Shown here: one piece after another, positions 30,201-40,535 of the stretch
How positions within the stretch are numbered: position 1 is the first letter of the stretch
Layout: the number at the start of each line of letters is the position of its first letter
Assembly: GCA_032718475.1 (NCBI GenBank)
Contig: JAUCBJ010007580.1
Coordinates: 124,001-188,000 of the forward strand
DNA: 64,000 nucleotides
Reading direction: 5' to 3'
Source of the DNA: Nemertoderma westbladi
Lineage: Eukaryota > Xenacoelomorpha > Nemertodermatida > Nemertodermatidae
Translations under genes and position numbers: made by a program
The notes under the pieces: model-generated
Databases searched by the model: none
Seen by the model: the letters and a program-made list of their open reading frames with translations, nothing else
Told to the model about the DNA's origin: nothing

Positions 30201-33200
30201 ACCCACACCTTTTTATAATTTATAGAAAGAACCCTGGATACACTGACCCACACCTTTTTATACTTTATATAAAGAACCCTGGATACACTGACACACACCT
30301 TTTTATAATTTAGGGAAAGGACAACGAATACACTGACCCACACCTTTTTATAATTTATATAAAGAACCCTGGATACACTGACACACACCTTTTTATAATT
30401 TAGGGAAAGGACAACGAATACACTGACCCACACCTTTTTATAATTTATAGAAAGAACCCTGGATACACTGACCCACACCTTTTTATAATTTATAGAAAGA
30501 ACCCTGGATACACTGACACACACCTTTTTATAATTTAGGGAAAGGACAACAAATACACTGACCCACACCTTTTTATAATTTATAGAAAGAACCCTGGATA
30601 CACTGACCCACACCTTTTTATAATTTATAGAAAGAACCCTGGATACACTGACCCACACCTTTTTATACTTTATATAAAGAACCCTGGATACACTGACACA
30701 CACCTTTTTATAATTTATAGAAAGAACCATGGATACACTGACCCACACCTTTTTATACTTTATATAAAGAACCCTGGATACACTGACACACACCTTTTTA
30801 TAATTTATAGAAAGAACCATGGATACACTGACCCACACCTTTTTATAATTTATAGAAAGAACCCTGGATACACTGACCCACACCTTTTTATACTTTATAT
30901 AAAGAACCCTGGATACACTGACACACACCTTTTTATAATTTATAGAAAGAACCATGGATACACTGACCCACACCTTTTTATAATTTATAGAAAGAACCCT
31001 GGATACACTGACCCACACCTTTTTATAATTTATAGAAAGAACCCTGGATACACTGACACACACCTTTTTATAATTTATAGAAAGAACCATGGATACACTG
31101 ACCCACACCTTTTTATACTTTATATAAAGAACCCTGGATACACTGACACACACCTTTTTATAATTTATAGAAAGAACCATGGATACACTGACACACACCT
31201 TTTTATAATTTAGGGAAAGGACAACGAATACACTGACCCACACCTTTTTATAATTTATAGAAAGAACCCTGGATACACTGACACACACCTTTTTATAATT
31301 TATAGAAAGGACAACGAATACACTGACACACACCTTTTTATAATTTATAGAAAGAACCCTGGATACACTGACCCACACCTTTTTATAATTTATAGAAAGA
31401 ACCCTGGATACACTGACCCACACCTTTTTATACTTTATATAAAGAACCCTGGATACACTGACACACACCTTTTTATAATTTAGGGAAAGGACAACGAATA
31501 CACTGACCCACACCTTTTTATAATTTATATAAAGAACCCTGGATACACTGACACACACCTTTTTATAATTTATATAAAGAACCCTGGATACACTGACACA
31601 CACCTTTTTATAATTTATAGAAAGGACAACGAATACACTGACCCACACCTTTTTATAATTTATAGAAAGAACCCTGGATACACTGACCCACACCTTTTTA
31701 TAATTTAGGGAAAGGACAACGAATACACTGACCCACACCTTTTTATAATTTATATAAAGAACCCTGGATACACTGACCCACACCTTTTTATAATTTATAT
31801 AAAGAACCCTGGATACACTGACCCACACCGTTTTATAATTTATATAAAGAACCTTGGATACACTGACACACACCTTTTTATAATTTATATAAAGAACCCT
31901 GGATACACTGACCCACACCTTTTTATAATTTAGGGAAAGGACAACGAATACACTGACCCACACCTTTTTATAATTTATAGAAAGGACAACGAATACACTG
32001 ACCCACACCTTTTTATAATTTATAGAAAGGACAACGAATACACTGACCCACACCTTTTTATAATTTATAGAAAGGACAACGAATACACTGACCCACACCT
32101 TTTTATAATTTAGGGAAAGGACAACAAATACACTGACCCACACCTTTTTATAATTTATAGAAAGAACCCTGGATACACTGACCCACACCTTTTTATAATT
32201 TATAGAAAGAACCCTGGATACACTGACCCACACCTTTTTATAATTTATAGAAAGAACCCTGGATACACTGACCCACACCTTTTTATACTTTATATAAAGA
32301 ACCCTGGATACACTGACACACACCTTTTTATAATTTAGGGAAAGGACAACGAATACACTGACCCACACCTTTTTATAATTTATAGAAAGAACCCTGGATA
32401 CACTGACACACACCTTTTTATAATTTATATAAAGAACCCTGGATACACTGACCCACACCTTTTTATACTTTATATAAAGAACCCTGGATACACTGACACA
32501 CACCTTTTTATAATTTATAGAAAGAACCCTGGATACACTGACCCACACCTTTTTATAATTTAGGGAAAGGACAACAAATACACTGACCCACACCTTTTTA
32601 TAATTTATAGAAAGAACCCTGGATACACTGACCCACACCTTTTTATAATTTATATAAAGAACCCTGGATACACTGACACACACCTTTTTATAATTTATAT
32701 AAAGAACCCTGGATACACTGACACACACCTTTTTATAATTTATAGAAAGGACAACGAATACACTGACACACACCTTTTTATAATTTATAGAAAGAACCCT
32801 GGATACACTGACCCACACCTTTTTATAATTTATATAAAGAACCCTGGATACACTGACCCACACCTTTTTATAATTTATATAAAGAACCCTGGATACACTG
32901 ACCCACACCGTTTTATAATTTATATAAAGAACCTTGGATACACTGACACACACCTTTTTATAATTTATATAAAGAACCCTGGATACACTGACCCACACCT
33001 TTTTATAATTTAGGGAAAGGACAACGAATACACTGACCCACACCTTTTTATAATTTATATAAAGAACCCTGGATACACTGACCCACACCTTTTTATAATT
33101 TATATAAAGAACCCTGGATACACTGACCCACACCGTTTTATAATTTATATAAAGAACCTTGGATACACTGACACACACCTTTTTATAATTTATAGAAAGA

Positions 33201-33270
33201 ACCCTGGATACACTGACCCACACCTTTTTATAATTTATATAAAGAACCCTGGATACACTGACCCACACAC
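24216..33270. repeat. 45-bp satellite array, zone II with GGGAAAGGACAACGAATAC variant
   Basis: The same 45-bp period, but with a new monomer class in which TATAGAAAGAACCCTGGATAC is replaced by GGGAAAGGACAACGAATAC or a hybrid TATAGAAAGGACAACG form. A second new variant has TATACTTTATATAAAG. These are interspersed with standard monomers, often as a 135-bp trimer (TACTTTATATAAAG unit, GGGAAAGGACAACG unit, ATAGAAAG unit). TAAGATTT units are absent. The GGGAAAGG class puts TAG stops in the plus-strand frame, while the minus frame stays open for up to 1691 codons. Read as noncoding satellite. Confidence 0.95.
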
Positions 33271-35262
33271 CTTTTTATAATTTATATAAAGAACCCTGGA
33301 TACACTGACCCACACCTTTTTATAATTTATAGAAAGAATCCTGGATACACTGACACACACCTTTTTATAATTTATATAAAGAACCCTGGATACACTGACC
33401 CACACCTTTTTATAATTTATAGAAAGAACCCTGGATACACTGACCCACACCTTTTTATAATTTATAGAAAGAACCCTGGATACACTGACCCACACCTTTT
33501 TATAATTTATATAAAGAACCCTGGATACACTGACCCACACCTTTTTATAATTTATAGATAGAACCCTGGATACACTGACCCACACCTTTTTATAATTTAT
33601 AGATAGAACCCTGGATACACTGACCCACATACCTTTTTATAATTTATATAAAGAACCCTGGATACACTGACACACACCTTTTTATAATTTATAGAAAGAA
33701 CCCTGGATACACTGACCCACACCTTTTTATAATTTATATAAAGAACCATGGATACACTGACACACACCTTTTTATAATTTATATAAAGAACCCTGGATAC
33801 ACTGATACACACATTTTTATAATTTATAGAAAGAACCATGGATACACTGACACACACCTTTTTATGATTTATATAAAGAACCCTGGATACACTGACACAC
33901 ACATTTTTATAATTTATAGAAAGAACCATGGATACACTGACACACACATTTTTATAATTTATATAAAGAACCCTGGATACACTGACACACACATTTTTAT
34001 AATTTATATAAAGAACCCTGGATACACTGACACACACATTTTTATAATTTATAGAAAGAACCATGGATACACTGACACACACATTTTTATAATTTATATA
34101 AAGAACCCTGGATACACTGACACACACCTTTTTATGATTTATAGAAAGAACCCTGGATACACTGACACACACCTTTTTATAATTTATAGAAAGAACCCTG
34201 GATACACTGACCCACACCTTTTTATAATTTATATAAAGAACCCTGCATACACTGACACACACCTTTTTATAATTTATAGAAAGAACCATGGATACACTGA
34301 CACACACCTTTTTATAATTTATATAAAGAACCCTGGATGCACTGACACACACCTTTTTATGATTTATAGAAAGAACCCTGGATACACTGACATACACCTT
34401 TTTATAATTTATAGAAAGAACCCTGGATACACTGACCCACACCTTTTTATAATTTATATAAAGAACCCTGGATACACTGACACACACCTTTTTATAATTT
34501 ATATAAAGAACCCTGGATACACTGACACACACCTTTTTATGATTTATATAAAGAACCCTGGATACACTGACACACACCTTTTTATAATTTATATAAAGAA
34601 CCCTGGATACACTGACACACACCTTTTTATAATTTATATAAAGAACCCTGGATACACTGACACACACCTTTTTATAATTTATATAAAGAACCCTGGATAC
34701 ACTGACCCACACCTTTTTATAATTTATATAAAGAACCCTGGATACACTGACACACACCTTTTTATGATTTATAGAAAGAACCCTGGATACACTGACACAC
34801 ACCTTTTTATAATTTATAGAAAGAACCCTGGATACACTGACACACACCTTTTTATAATTTATATAAAGAACCCTGGATACACTGACACACACCTTTTTAT
34901 GATTTATAGAAAGAACCCTGGATACACTGACACACACCTTTTTATGATTTATAGAAAGAACCCTGGATACACTGACCCACACCTTTTTATAATTTATAGA
35001 AAGAACCCTGGATACACTGACCCACACCTTTTTATAATTTATAGAAAGAACCCTGGATACACTGACCCACACCTTTTTATAATTTATAGAAAGAACCCTG
35101 GATACACTGCACACACCTTTTTATAATTTATAGAAAGAACCCTGGATACACTGACACACACCTTTTTATAATTTATAGAAAGAACCCTGGATACACTGAC
35201 ACACACCTTTTTATAATTTATAGAAAGAACCCTGGATACACTGACCCACACCGTTTTATAAT
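33271..35262. repeat. 45-bp satellite array, zone III (right edge)
   Basis: The terminal 2 kb of the array. Units carry ACACACATTTTTAT and TATGATTT variants that are rare elsewhere, and lack both the TAAGATTT class and the GGGAAAGG class. A unit shortened near 35109 shifts the phase. The last unit reads CACACCGTTTTATAATT and then passes directly into unique DNA at about 35263. Arrays commonly hold divergent monomers at their edges, which fits. No gene is supported in it. Confidence 0.95.
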
Positions 35263-35279
35263 TGATTTTTATTTTTCAG

Positions 35280-35449
35280 TGGTGGTATTTGCCCCTCTAG
35301 GCAATGCCTGCAGAGCAGCTTGGGCGGGCGGTGAGGCCGCAATGACTGCATTCTGTGACACACTTCCATGGTGGCTAGTTCATGCTTGCAAATTAGTAGT
35401 TGGTCTGGCTGAGGATGCTTGCGAAGAATTCTGTAGTTGGTTTGATTGA
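35280..35449 (+). CDS. Putative 3'-terminal exon of a host gene, Cys-rich C-terminus
   Basis: The sequence TTTTTATTTTTCAG at 35266-35279 is a good 3' splice site, followed by an open segment of 55 complete codons ending with TGA at 35447-35449. The first two bases complete a split codon (phase-1 intron). The peptide starts VVFAPLGNAC and ends EEFCSWFD. Cysteines are at about positions 10, 25, 36, 47 and 51, which suggests a disulphide-rich or small helical C-terminal domain. GC content is clearly higher than the flanks, and AATAAA signals follow 170 bp later. The same frame is also open back through the last three satellite units, so an unspliced reading cannot be excluded. I do not recognise the protein. 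Upstream exons would lie left of the window or beyond the array. Confidence 0.5.
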
Positions 35450-35621
35450 AGTCACTATCTACAAAAACTACTGGCAGACATTCAGGCCAAACTATTTTAA
35501 TGATGTGAAGGTATTGGTGGTATGTATGGTTTGGTTATTGAGGGTGGGTATAATGTATTTTATTTATCGATAAATGATATCATGCACAACATGGGTTCAT
35601 ATAGTTTAGTAGATGTATCGA

Positions 35622-35631
35622 AATAAATAAA
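35622..35631 (+). promoter_or_regulatory. Overlapping AATAAA polyadenylation signals
   Basis: AATAAATAAA contains two overlapping canonical poly-A signals, about 175 bp after the stop codon at 35449. A T/G-containing stretch follows. The position is right for the 3' end of the putative host exon. In AT-rich DNA such hexamers also occur by chance. Confidence 0.45.
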
Positions 35632-36164
35632 GATTGTAAATGTATTTTAGATGGACATTCACCTAACTGGTTGTTAGAAGGCATATCAGTTTCAATATCA
35701 GTGCTAAACAGTTGTGTTTAATCCGAAGGATCAATTGGCTGGCTAGTTATACTCTTTTGGCAGAAAAAAACGACTAAACTTTTAGGAAGTGAAGTGGTGG
35801 TGGTGAGGAGGTATTCACAACACAAACAAAAGACATCATAGATCTGCAGAGCTCTGAATGACTCAGCTTTTATTTGAAAACAAAAAGATATGGGTTCAAC
35901 TTTGGGCTACATTATAGTCAAATAATGTGTTAAATATAGTATTATCTTGGAGTGTATTAATGTAAATAAATTACCCATATGAAATTTTTTTAAACTTAAA
36001 ATATCCTACTACTACCTACGATCAGGTGACCTTTACTGGAGGAGTTCCCTTACATATTAGAAACATTAAAACTAGAAATTTATTTTTTTCAAATAGTAAT
36101 CTATAAGAATATTTTATAAATTTCAAGTTTCAAGTTTTCTAGATTCTTAGAGACTAACTGTAGC
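35632..36164. other. AT-rich unique DNA, no gene seen
   Basis: About 530 bp of AT-rich sequence with no open frame of note, no recognisable element and no tandem repeat. It separates the putative terminal exon from the tRNA-like repeats. I see no feature to annotate. Confidence 0.6.
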
Positions 36165-36291
36165 AAATATATGTTATAGTACATTGTAATAATGCTCTAT
36201 CAACCGCCCCTATTGGGGCTCGAACCCGGTACCTAGGTTTCAAACTTCCGGTTATCATCAGCCGAGTGTGTGTCCTAAGACCACTGAGCTA
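36165..36291 (-). repeat. tRNA-like (SINE-type) repeat, left inverted copy
   Basis: On the minus strand it has a Pol III A-box-like TAGCTCAGTGG (36281-36291) and a B-box GGTTCGAGCCC (36216-36226). These are followed by AATAGGGGCGGTTGATAG and a tail matching the right copy (TGTACTATAACATATAT). It is the reverse complement of 36526-36662 with small indels. Box spacing is longer than in a normal tRNA and no full cloverleaf is evident, so this is a tRNA-derived repeat and not a tRNA gene. Transcription is inferred only from the boxes. Confidence 0.65.
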
Positions 36292-36481
36292 CCATGGCAG
36301 TAGAAGATTTATTCGCTATGGAGTGGGCTATCATATTTAGTCCTTTTTCAGTCACTCATAGGAAAGTACAACGTTATTCCCGGGCTCTGCCAGAAATGGC
36401 AACCATGCCTCAAAGAATAACTATTATACAGTGTTGCAGAAACCACTGATACCCCGTATGCCGGTCATGCTTGTTAATTAA

Positions 36482-36700
36482 TTATAAATGAATTGTTGTG
36501 GGGTGGGTGACGGCGGTAGCTCTGGTAGCTCAGTGGTCTTAGGACACACGTCTGATGATAACCGGAAGTTTGAAACCTAGGTACCGGGTTCGAGCCCCAA
36601 TAGGGGCGGTTGATATTTTACGCTATGGAGAGCATTATCATAATGTACTATAACATATATTTAATTCGCTGTCACTCATCCCACAACAATTCATTTATAA
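36482..36700 (+). mobile_element. Small inverted-repeat element carrying the tRNA-like core (right copy)
   Basis: A 219-bp unit bounded by 30-bp terminal inverted repeats (36482-36511 and 36671-36700, two mismatches), starting TTATAAATGAATTGTTGTGG. Inside are an A-box-like TAGCTCAGTGG (36526-36536) and a B-box GGTTCGAGCCC (36587-36597). No transposase is present. The form is that of a MITE that has captured, or evolved around, a tRNA-derived SINE head. A TA target duplication is possible but not certain. The opposing copy at 36165-36291 makes the whole 0.5-kb region a large imperfect foldback. Confidence 0.6.
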
Positions 36701-37539
36701 CTGTAGCCAATAATTACTAGCAGTTTGCCCCTGACGTTGGTGTGATTCAGTGAGGGTGACATACCTCACTAGATTAGTGAGGTAAGATTGTATGATTTTA
36801 TTTTAGCGTGTAAACATATAGTTCTGTTCCTAGATCACTTTTAAATCAAATTGTGAGTCAGTTGTAGTACATATACTAGTATAGTACTATAGTAGTTCAT
36901 ATCTGTACCTGTGTTATTTTCGTATATTAAAAATTAAACTGTAACCTATGTTATTAAGTTATCGCTTATTGTTTTGGATAGAAAAGCCCGACACTGTCAG
37001 CTGATCTTTCCGTTAATTAAGAAAAGGAGAAAACTGGGGAGAAAACTGGGGAGTGTTCTCAGCCTAGGCTGAGAAGACTGGGAAGTCATATAATTATTTG
37101 GTATAATATCAAACTTTAGCTAAATCAGTTGCGGCCACACTCACAATGTATTAGTCATAACCTTGTAATGCAACAGCATGACCAGATCAATTTGGATTTT
37201 CAAATCTTTATTAACCCTTTGCTGCTCAAAATTATTTTTACTGGTTTAAAATTTTTTTGGTTTAGATAAACTGAAAACAGTCTAAAAGAACACATTAACG
37301 CCAAAAATTTTTTTTTATTATTTGAATATTTTTAATGAATGTTGTTCAGGAATAACAATGAGCATTAATGGTATTTTTTGGTAAAAGTATCTGATCTCTA
37401 TTTATTGTTTAAAGTTCATTTAAGATCACACTGTTTTTTTAGAATATTACAACCTTATTTTCTTATAGCACAATGAGGCAAACTAACTAGATTAATATAA
37501 ACTACCTACCTAACTATTATACAAAAGTTCAAGATCAGT
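36701..37539. other. AT-rich unique DNA with short palindromes
   Basis: No coding signal. Two short features stand out: CCTCACTA/TAGTGAGG arms around GAT at 36764-36782, and a perfect 20-bp palindrome at 37056-37075 preceded by a 13-bp tandem duplication (GGAGAAAACTGGG). T-rich runs near 37255-37320 and 37432 may be part of the 3' UTR of the minus-strand LINE that ends at 37540. Confidence 0.5.
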
Positions 37540-40071
37540 CTAACCCGCTGAGTCAGTGGGGGGCGCGGGGGCAGCTGGCGACAAAACCTCGTCGTAGAGG
37601 CCGTCGGACAGAGGGTCCATAGAGCCGAGGATGGAGGCCGTGTTGCCGATCAAGATGGCTACGAGGAGACGTTGGAGGAGGAACCGATGGGATCGCGGCT
37701 CCTGAGTGGCTGCGTGGAGGCGTCGGCCAACCTCCTTAAGGAATGCAGCCGTCTCAGGACCGGGCCGACCGAAGGTCTCGAATGCTACCGGGTAGAAGAG
37801 GTAGCTCCCTAGGACAGTCAGTTCCTCGTATTTCTTAATCTTTGAGTTTTCCGCCTCCTCGACAACACGGCGGCCGGCCTGCGTGCTCTGGGCGAGATGA
37901 CTGGGAGCGAGGGGATCGACGACGGTCGCATCCCAGGTCATCGGCCGGCCCCCACTCCATGATTCGAGGGTAACGCCATCGACACGCTTCCCATCAGCTC
38001 TACACAACCCGACCGGTTCAAGGCGAGCTCTAACCCCACAGGAGGCCAATGCACGTTTCACTATGTCGTTTAACATAGAGTGGCGTGGCAGCCTCCCGGC
38101 GCTTCTCACACAGGATAGTCCGTGGAGACCATCCGGTTTTACTTCGGATCCGCACCGGGAGCACCTGTGGGGTTCGGTTAACTTGCAACCGAGGCGTGTG
38201 GCGACAGAAACCCTGAACTGGGAGTCCGTGAGTTTCAGCCCTAGCGAGCTGATGGGAATAGCGTCCAGCCAACAACCGGATACCGGGTCGTCGACAACGT
38301 TAAGGCGGGCGATCTCGAGTGGCGTTGTTGTGGCCGCCCGCAGTGCCGCGCGGTTCGCCTCATGGAGTGGCTCCATCCAGGCCCTCTGTATGGTGGTGTC
38401 GGTTGGTGTGGTGGTTCCGGCGGGGAGGGCGGCCTTCCACACCTCGTGGGCGCGTGGTACCGAGGCGGGTTGTCTGGAGGGCTCGAATAAGCGGCTCGAG
38501 AGAGCAGTGCACGCAGCAGCTGAAGCCAAGTAGGCAGAAGGTGCTAGCTGCAGTGCAGAGCTCAATCCGAGGCCACCCATACGGGCCGGGAGACAGGCCT
38601 GGACCCACGCTGAGTCTGAGATCCGGGTGTTCGCGATCTTCTGGAGGGCACCCCGCAGAGTTGCGTCGTACTCCTCCAGGAGTCCCGGGTGCTGGAAGCA
38701 AGGCGCGGCACGGAGGAAGTAGGTGAGCCGGGGGATGGCGAAGGATTGACAGAGGAGGAAGTACGCGTGGTGAGAGTTGAGGAGGTGCAGCCGGCTGGCG
38801 AGTGTGGCGAGGTCTTCCGCCTTCTCCTGAAGGCAGGATACGGTGGAGGCGACCCCGATGGGGGCACCGAGCATCGTCAGGTCCACGAGCGGGCGGACCT
38901 GGATGCCCGCACAGACCTCGTCGAACTTGCCACGGATGCGCGCGCGGGACTCGTCGGACTCGGCGCCAAGGAAGAAGAGTTCGCTCTTTGCAGGGTTGAT
39001 AACGAGTCCGCACTTCCTCCCCTCCTCTATCACCACACGTAGATCCTCCAGAACAACTCGGTAGTCACAGGCGAGGTTCCCGTCGTCCAGGTACCAGACG
39101 TTAAAACTCGACTTCAGCGACTGGATGGTTGGGTTCACCATGTCGCCGAACAGTCGAGGTCCGTCGGAGTCCCCCTGTTGGACTCCCTCGTCAGAGAGGA
39201 GGGTCTCCTCCCCATAGATGAGGAAGCTGGGTTCTCCGTACGCCGCCAGCGTGTAGTTGTACACGCTGGGGTAACGCTGGTACACAGTCTCGAGGAGGGT
39301 GTCTCGCCGTACCGAGTTGAAGGCGTTGCTGAAGTCGACCTTCAGCAACACAGTCCCCGGATCGGTGTCCTCCGTGGTGAGCAACCGCGCCGCGTGGGCG
39401 GCCGCCTCCGCACCATTCTTTGTCCCGATCCCGAGCTGGTCGCTCCCGTACGACTCCGTCCGTTCCTCCTTGGTGATTTCCCCAACGAACTTCGAGTTTA
39501 GGCACCGTAGGGTGTTGCCCACCGCGATGGGGCGGACTCCACCCCCTTGCTTGGAGAAACCAAACAGGTTGGCGCCAAAGAATGTGGGGCGAACGGATTC
39601 CGGAATGGTGCCGGCGGCCACGACGTCGATGAACCGGGAGAGACTGGAGACAAGTCGGTTACCAGCTTCTCCATTCGTGTGGCCGATGAGATCTTTCAAG
39701 ATCTGCGGCCGCATTCCGTCGGGGCCGCCCGCACTGCCGCACGGGAACGACGCAACGAGTTTCCTGACTACCGCGGGAGAGCAGGGGGGAGTTGTTGGGG
39801 TCACCACGGATGGTGGAGGAGTCCGTCGGTCGTCCGGTCGGGAGGCGTGCTTCAACTTCAGCCTCTCCAAAGTCTCTGGTGTGTTGGGCGCCATGGAGTC
39901 TTTAGAAGACGCCAGGCGAATGGCGCCCTTCACATCGCCATCCTCAATCTTCTCTGCCACCGCTGCAGCGAGACGGATGGAGTCGTCTCGATTCTTGGGC
40001 CGGCGGGATCCGGTGGTGGTGGATCGGGATTCCGATTGGTAAAATAGTAAAAATATTAAAAAAAACCGCAA
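37540..40071 (-). CDS. R2-type LINE: reverse transcriptase plus restriction-like endonuclease
   Basis: An uninterrupted frame of 843 codons. Residues about 92-120 carry the conserved ASFPCGSAGGPDG segment. Reverse transcriptase motifs follow: A VDFSNAF (245-251), B QQGDSDGP (298-305) and C YLDD (327-330), so the catalytic aspartates are present. The C-terminus has a CxxC...H...C zinc knuckle (637-654) and a restriction-like endonuclease region with KRVDG (D698), TWDATVVD (D714, D719) and lysines at 743-748. This architecture is that of target-primed non-LTR elements with a type-II-like nuclease, as in R2, and not the apurinic type. The first ~20 residues (hydrophobic MRFFLIFLLF) look like flanking DNA read in frame, so the element is probably 5'-truncated and lacks N-terminal DNA-binding fingers. 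It is much more GC-rich than its surroundings. Confidence 0.88.
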   Translation of the reverse strand: MRFFLIFLLFYQSESRSTTTGSRRPKNRDDSIRLAAAVAEKIEDGDVKGAIRLASSKDSMAPNTPETLERLKLKHASRPDDRRTPPPSVVTPTTPPCSPAVVRKLVASFPCGSAGGPDGMRPQILKDLIGHTNGEAGNRLVSSLSRFIDVVAAGTIPESVRPTFFGANLFGFSKQGGGVRPIAVGNTLRCLNSKFVGEITKEERTESYGSDQLGIGTKNGAEAAAHAARLLTTEDTDPGTVLLKVDFSNAFNSVRRDTLLETVYQRYPSVYNYTLAAYGEPSFLIYGEETLLSDEGVQQGDSDGPRLFGDMVNPTIQSLKSSFNVWYLDDGNLACDYRVVLEDLRVVIEEGRKCGLVINPAKSELFFLGAESDESRARIRGKFDEVCAGIQVRPLVDLTMLGAPIGVASTVSCLQEKAEDLATLASRLHLLNSHHAYFLLCQSFAIPRLTYFLRAAPCFQHPGLLEEYDATLRGALQKIANTRISDSAWVQACLPARMGGLGLSSALQLAPSAYLASAAACTALSSRLFEPSRQPASVPRAHEVWKAALPAGTTTPTDTTIQRAWMEPLHEANRAALRAATTTPLEIARLNVVDDPVSGCWLDAIPISSLGLKLTDSQFRVSVATRLGCKLTEPHRCSRCGSEVKPDGLHGLSCVRSAGRLPRHSMLNDIVKRALASCGVRARLEPVGLCRADGKRVDGVTLESWSGGRPMTWDATVVDPLAPSHLAQSTQAGRRVVEEAENSKIKKYEELTVLGSYLFYPVAFETFGRPGPETAAFLKEVGRRLHAATQEPRSHRFLLQRLLVAILIGNTASILGSMDPLSDGLYDEVLSPAAPAPPTDSAG

Positions 40072-40535
40072 TATTATAATATTTATTTGTGAGATATAAT
40101 CATTTTATCCAGAAAATTATATAGTGATTCGGCGCGAAAAAAAGACCCAAAACATATTAAGCCAAATAGATCCTAAAAGGATCCTAAAAGGAGACCCAAT
40201 CCAATAAATAATAATTTGTTATAGAATATGCATTTTACAGTATGGACAATTTCTGTTTGCCAATTTTACTTTAAGGAATATTTCTTAATGTCTATCCATA
40301 ATTAAAGTTACTAATAATGGATAGTTCTGAAAGAGGACACTTACCGAAATCTAATGAATGCTACCGAAAGTTATGCGAAAGTTATCGAAAATGTTACTAC
40401 TACTACTAGGATTATCAGGCTGCTCTGGGCCGGACATTGCCGAGTTGTATACCTTGCGGGGGGATTTGTGGCGGAGCAGTAACGCAGTCAGAAGTGGAAG
40501 AAGAAGAACCTACAAAGAAAAGAATTGACTACTAT
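40072..40535. other. AT-rich spacer with a faint LINE remnant
   Basis: About 460 bp between the R2-type LINE and the BEL LTR. Around 40408-40450 the plus strand can be read as RIIRLLWAGHC, which resembles the RRLRFAGHC motif near the end of the LINE-D type protein at 63.6 kb. It is too short to annotate as a gene. The remainder shows nothing. Confidence 0.35.

Noticed and set aside
15-35126. Very long open frames on the minus strand (up to 1691 codons) and a 420-codon plus frame across the satellite
   Set aside because: They are a by-product of a 45-bp period. Common variants change amino acids in both frames, frames break wherever a 47-bp or shortened unit occurs, and no signal peptide, domain or start context is seen.
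1-35262. CRISPR-like regular repeats
   Set aside because: Units are directly adjacent with no unique spacers, and the context is eukaryotic.
1-35262. Telomeric repeat array
   Set aside because: The 45-bp unit contains no short G-rich telomere motif and the array is bordered by ordinary DNA at the right.
36526-36600. A true tRNA gene
   Set aside because: A and B boxes are present but the interval between them is too long and I cannot fold acceptor and anticodon arms.
38030-40047. Several open frames of 65-247 codons on both strands within the R2-type LINE
   Set aside because: They are GC-rich shadows of the 843-codon frame and have no family features.
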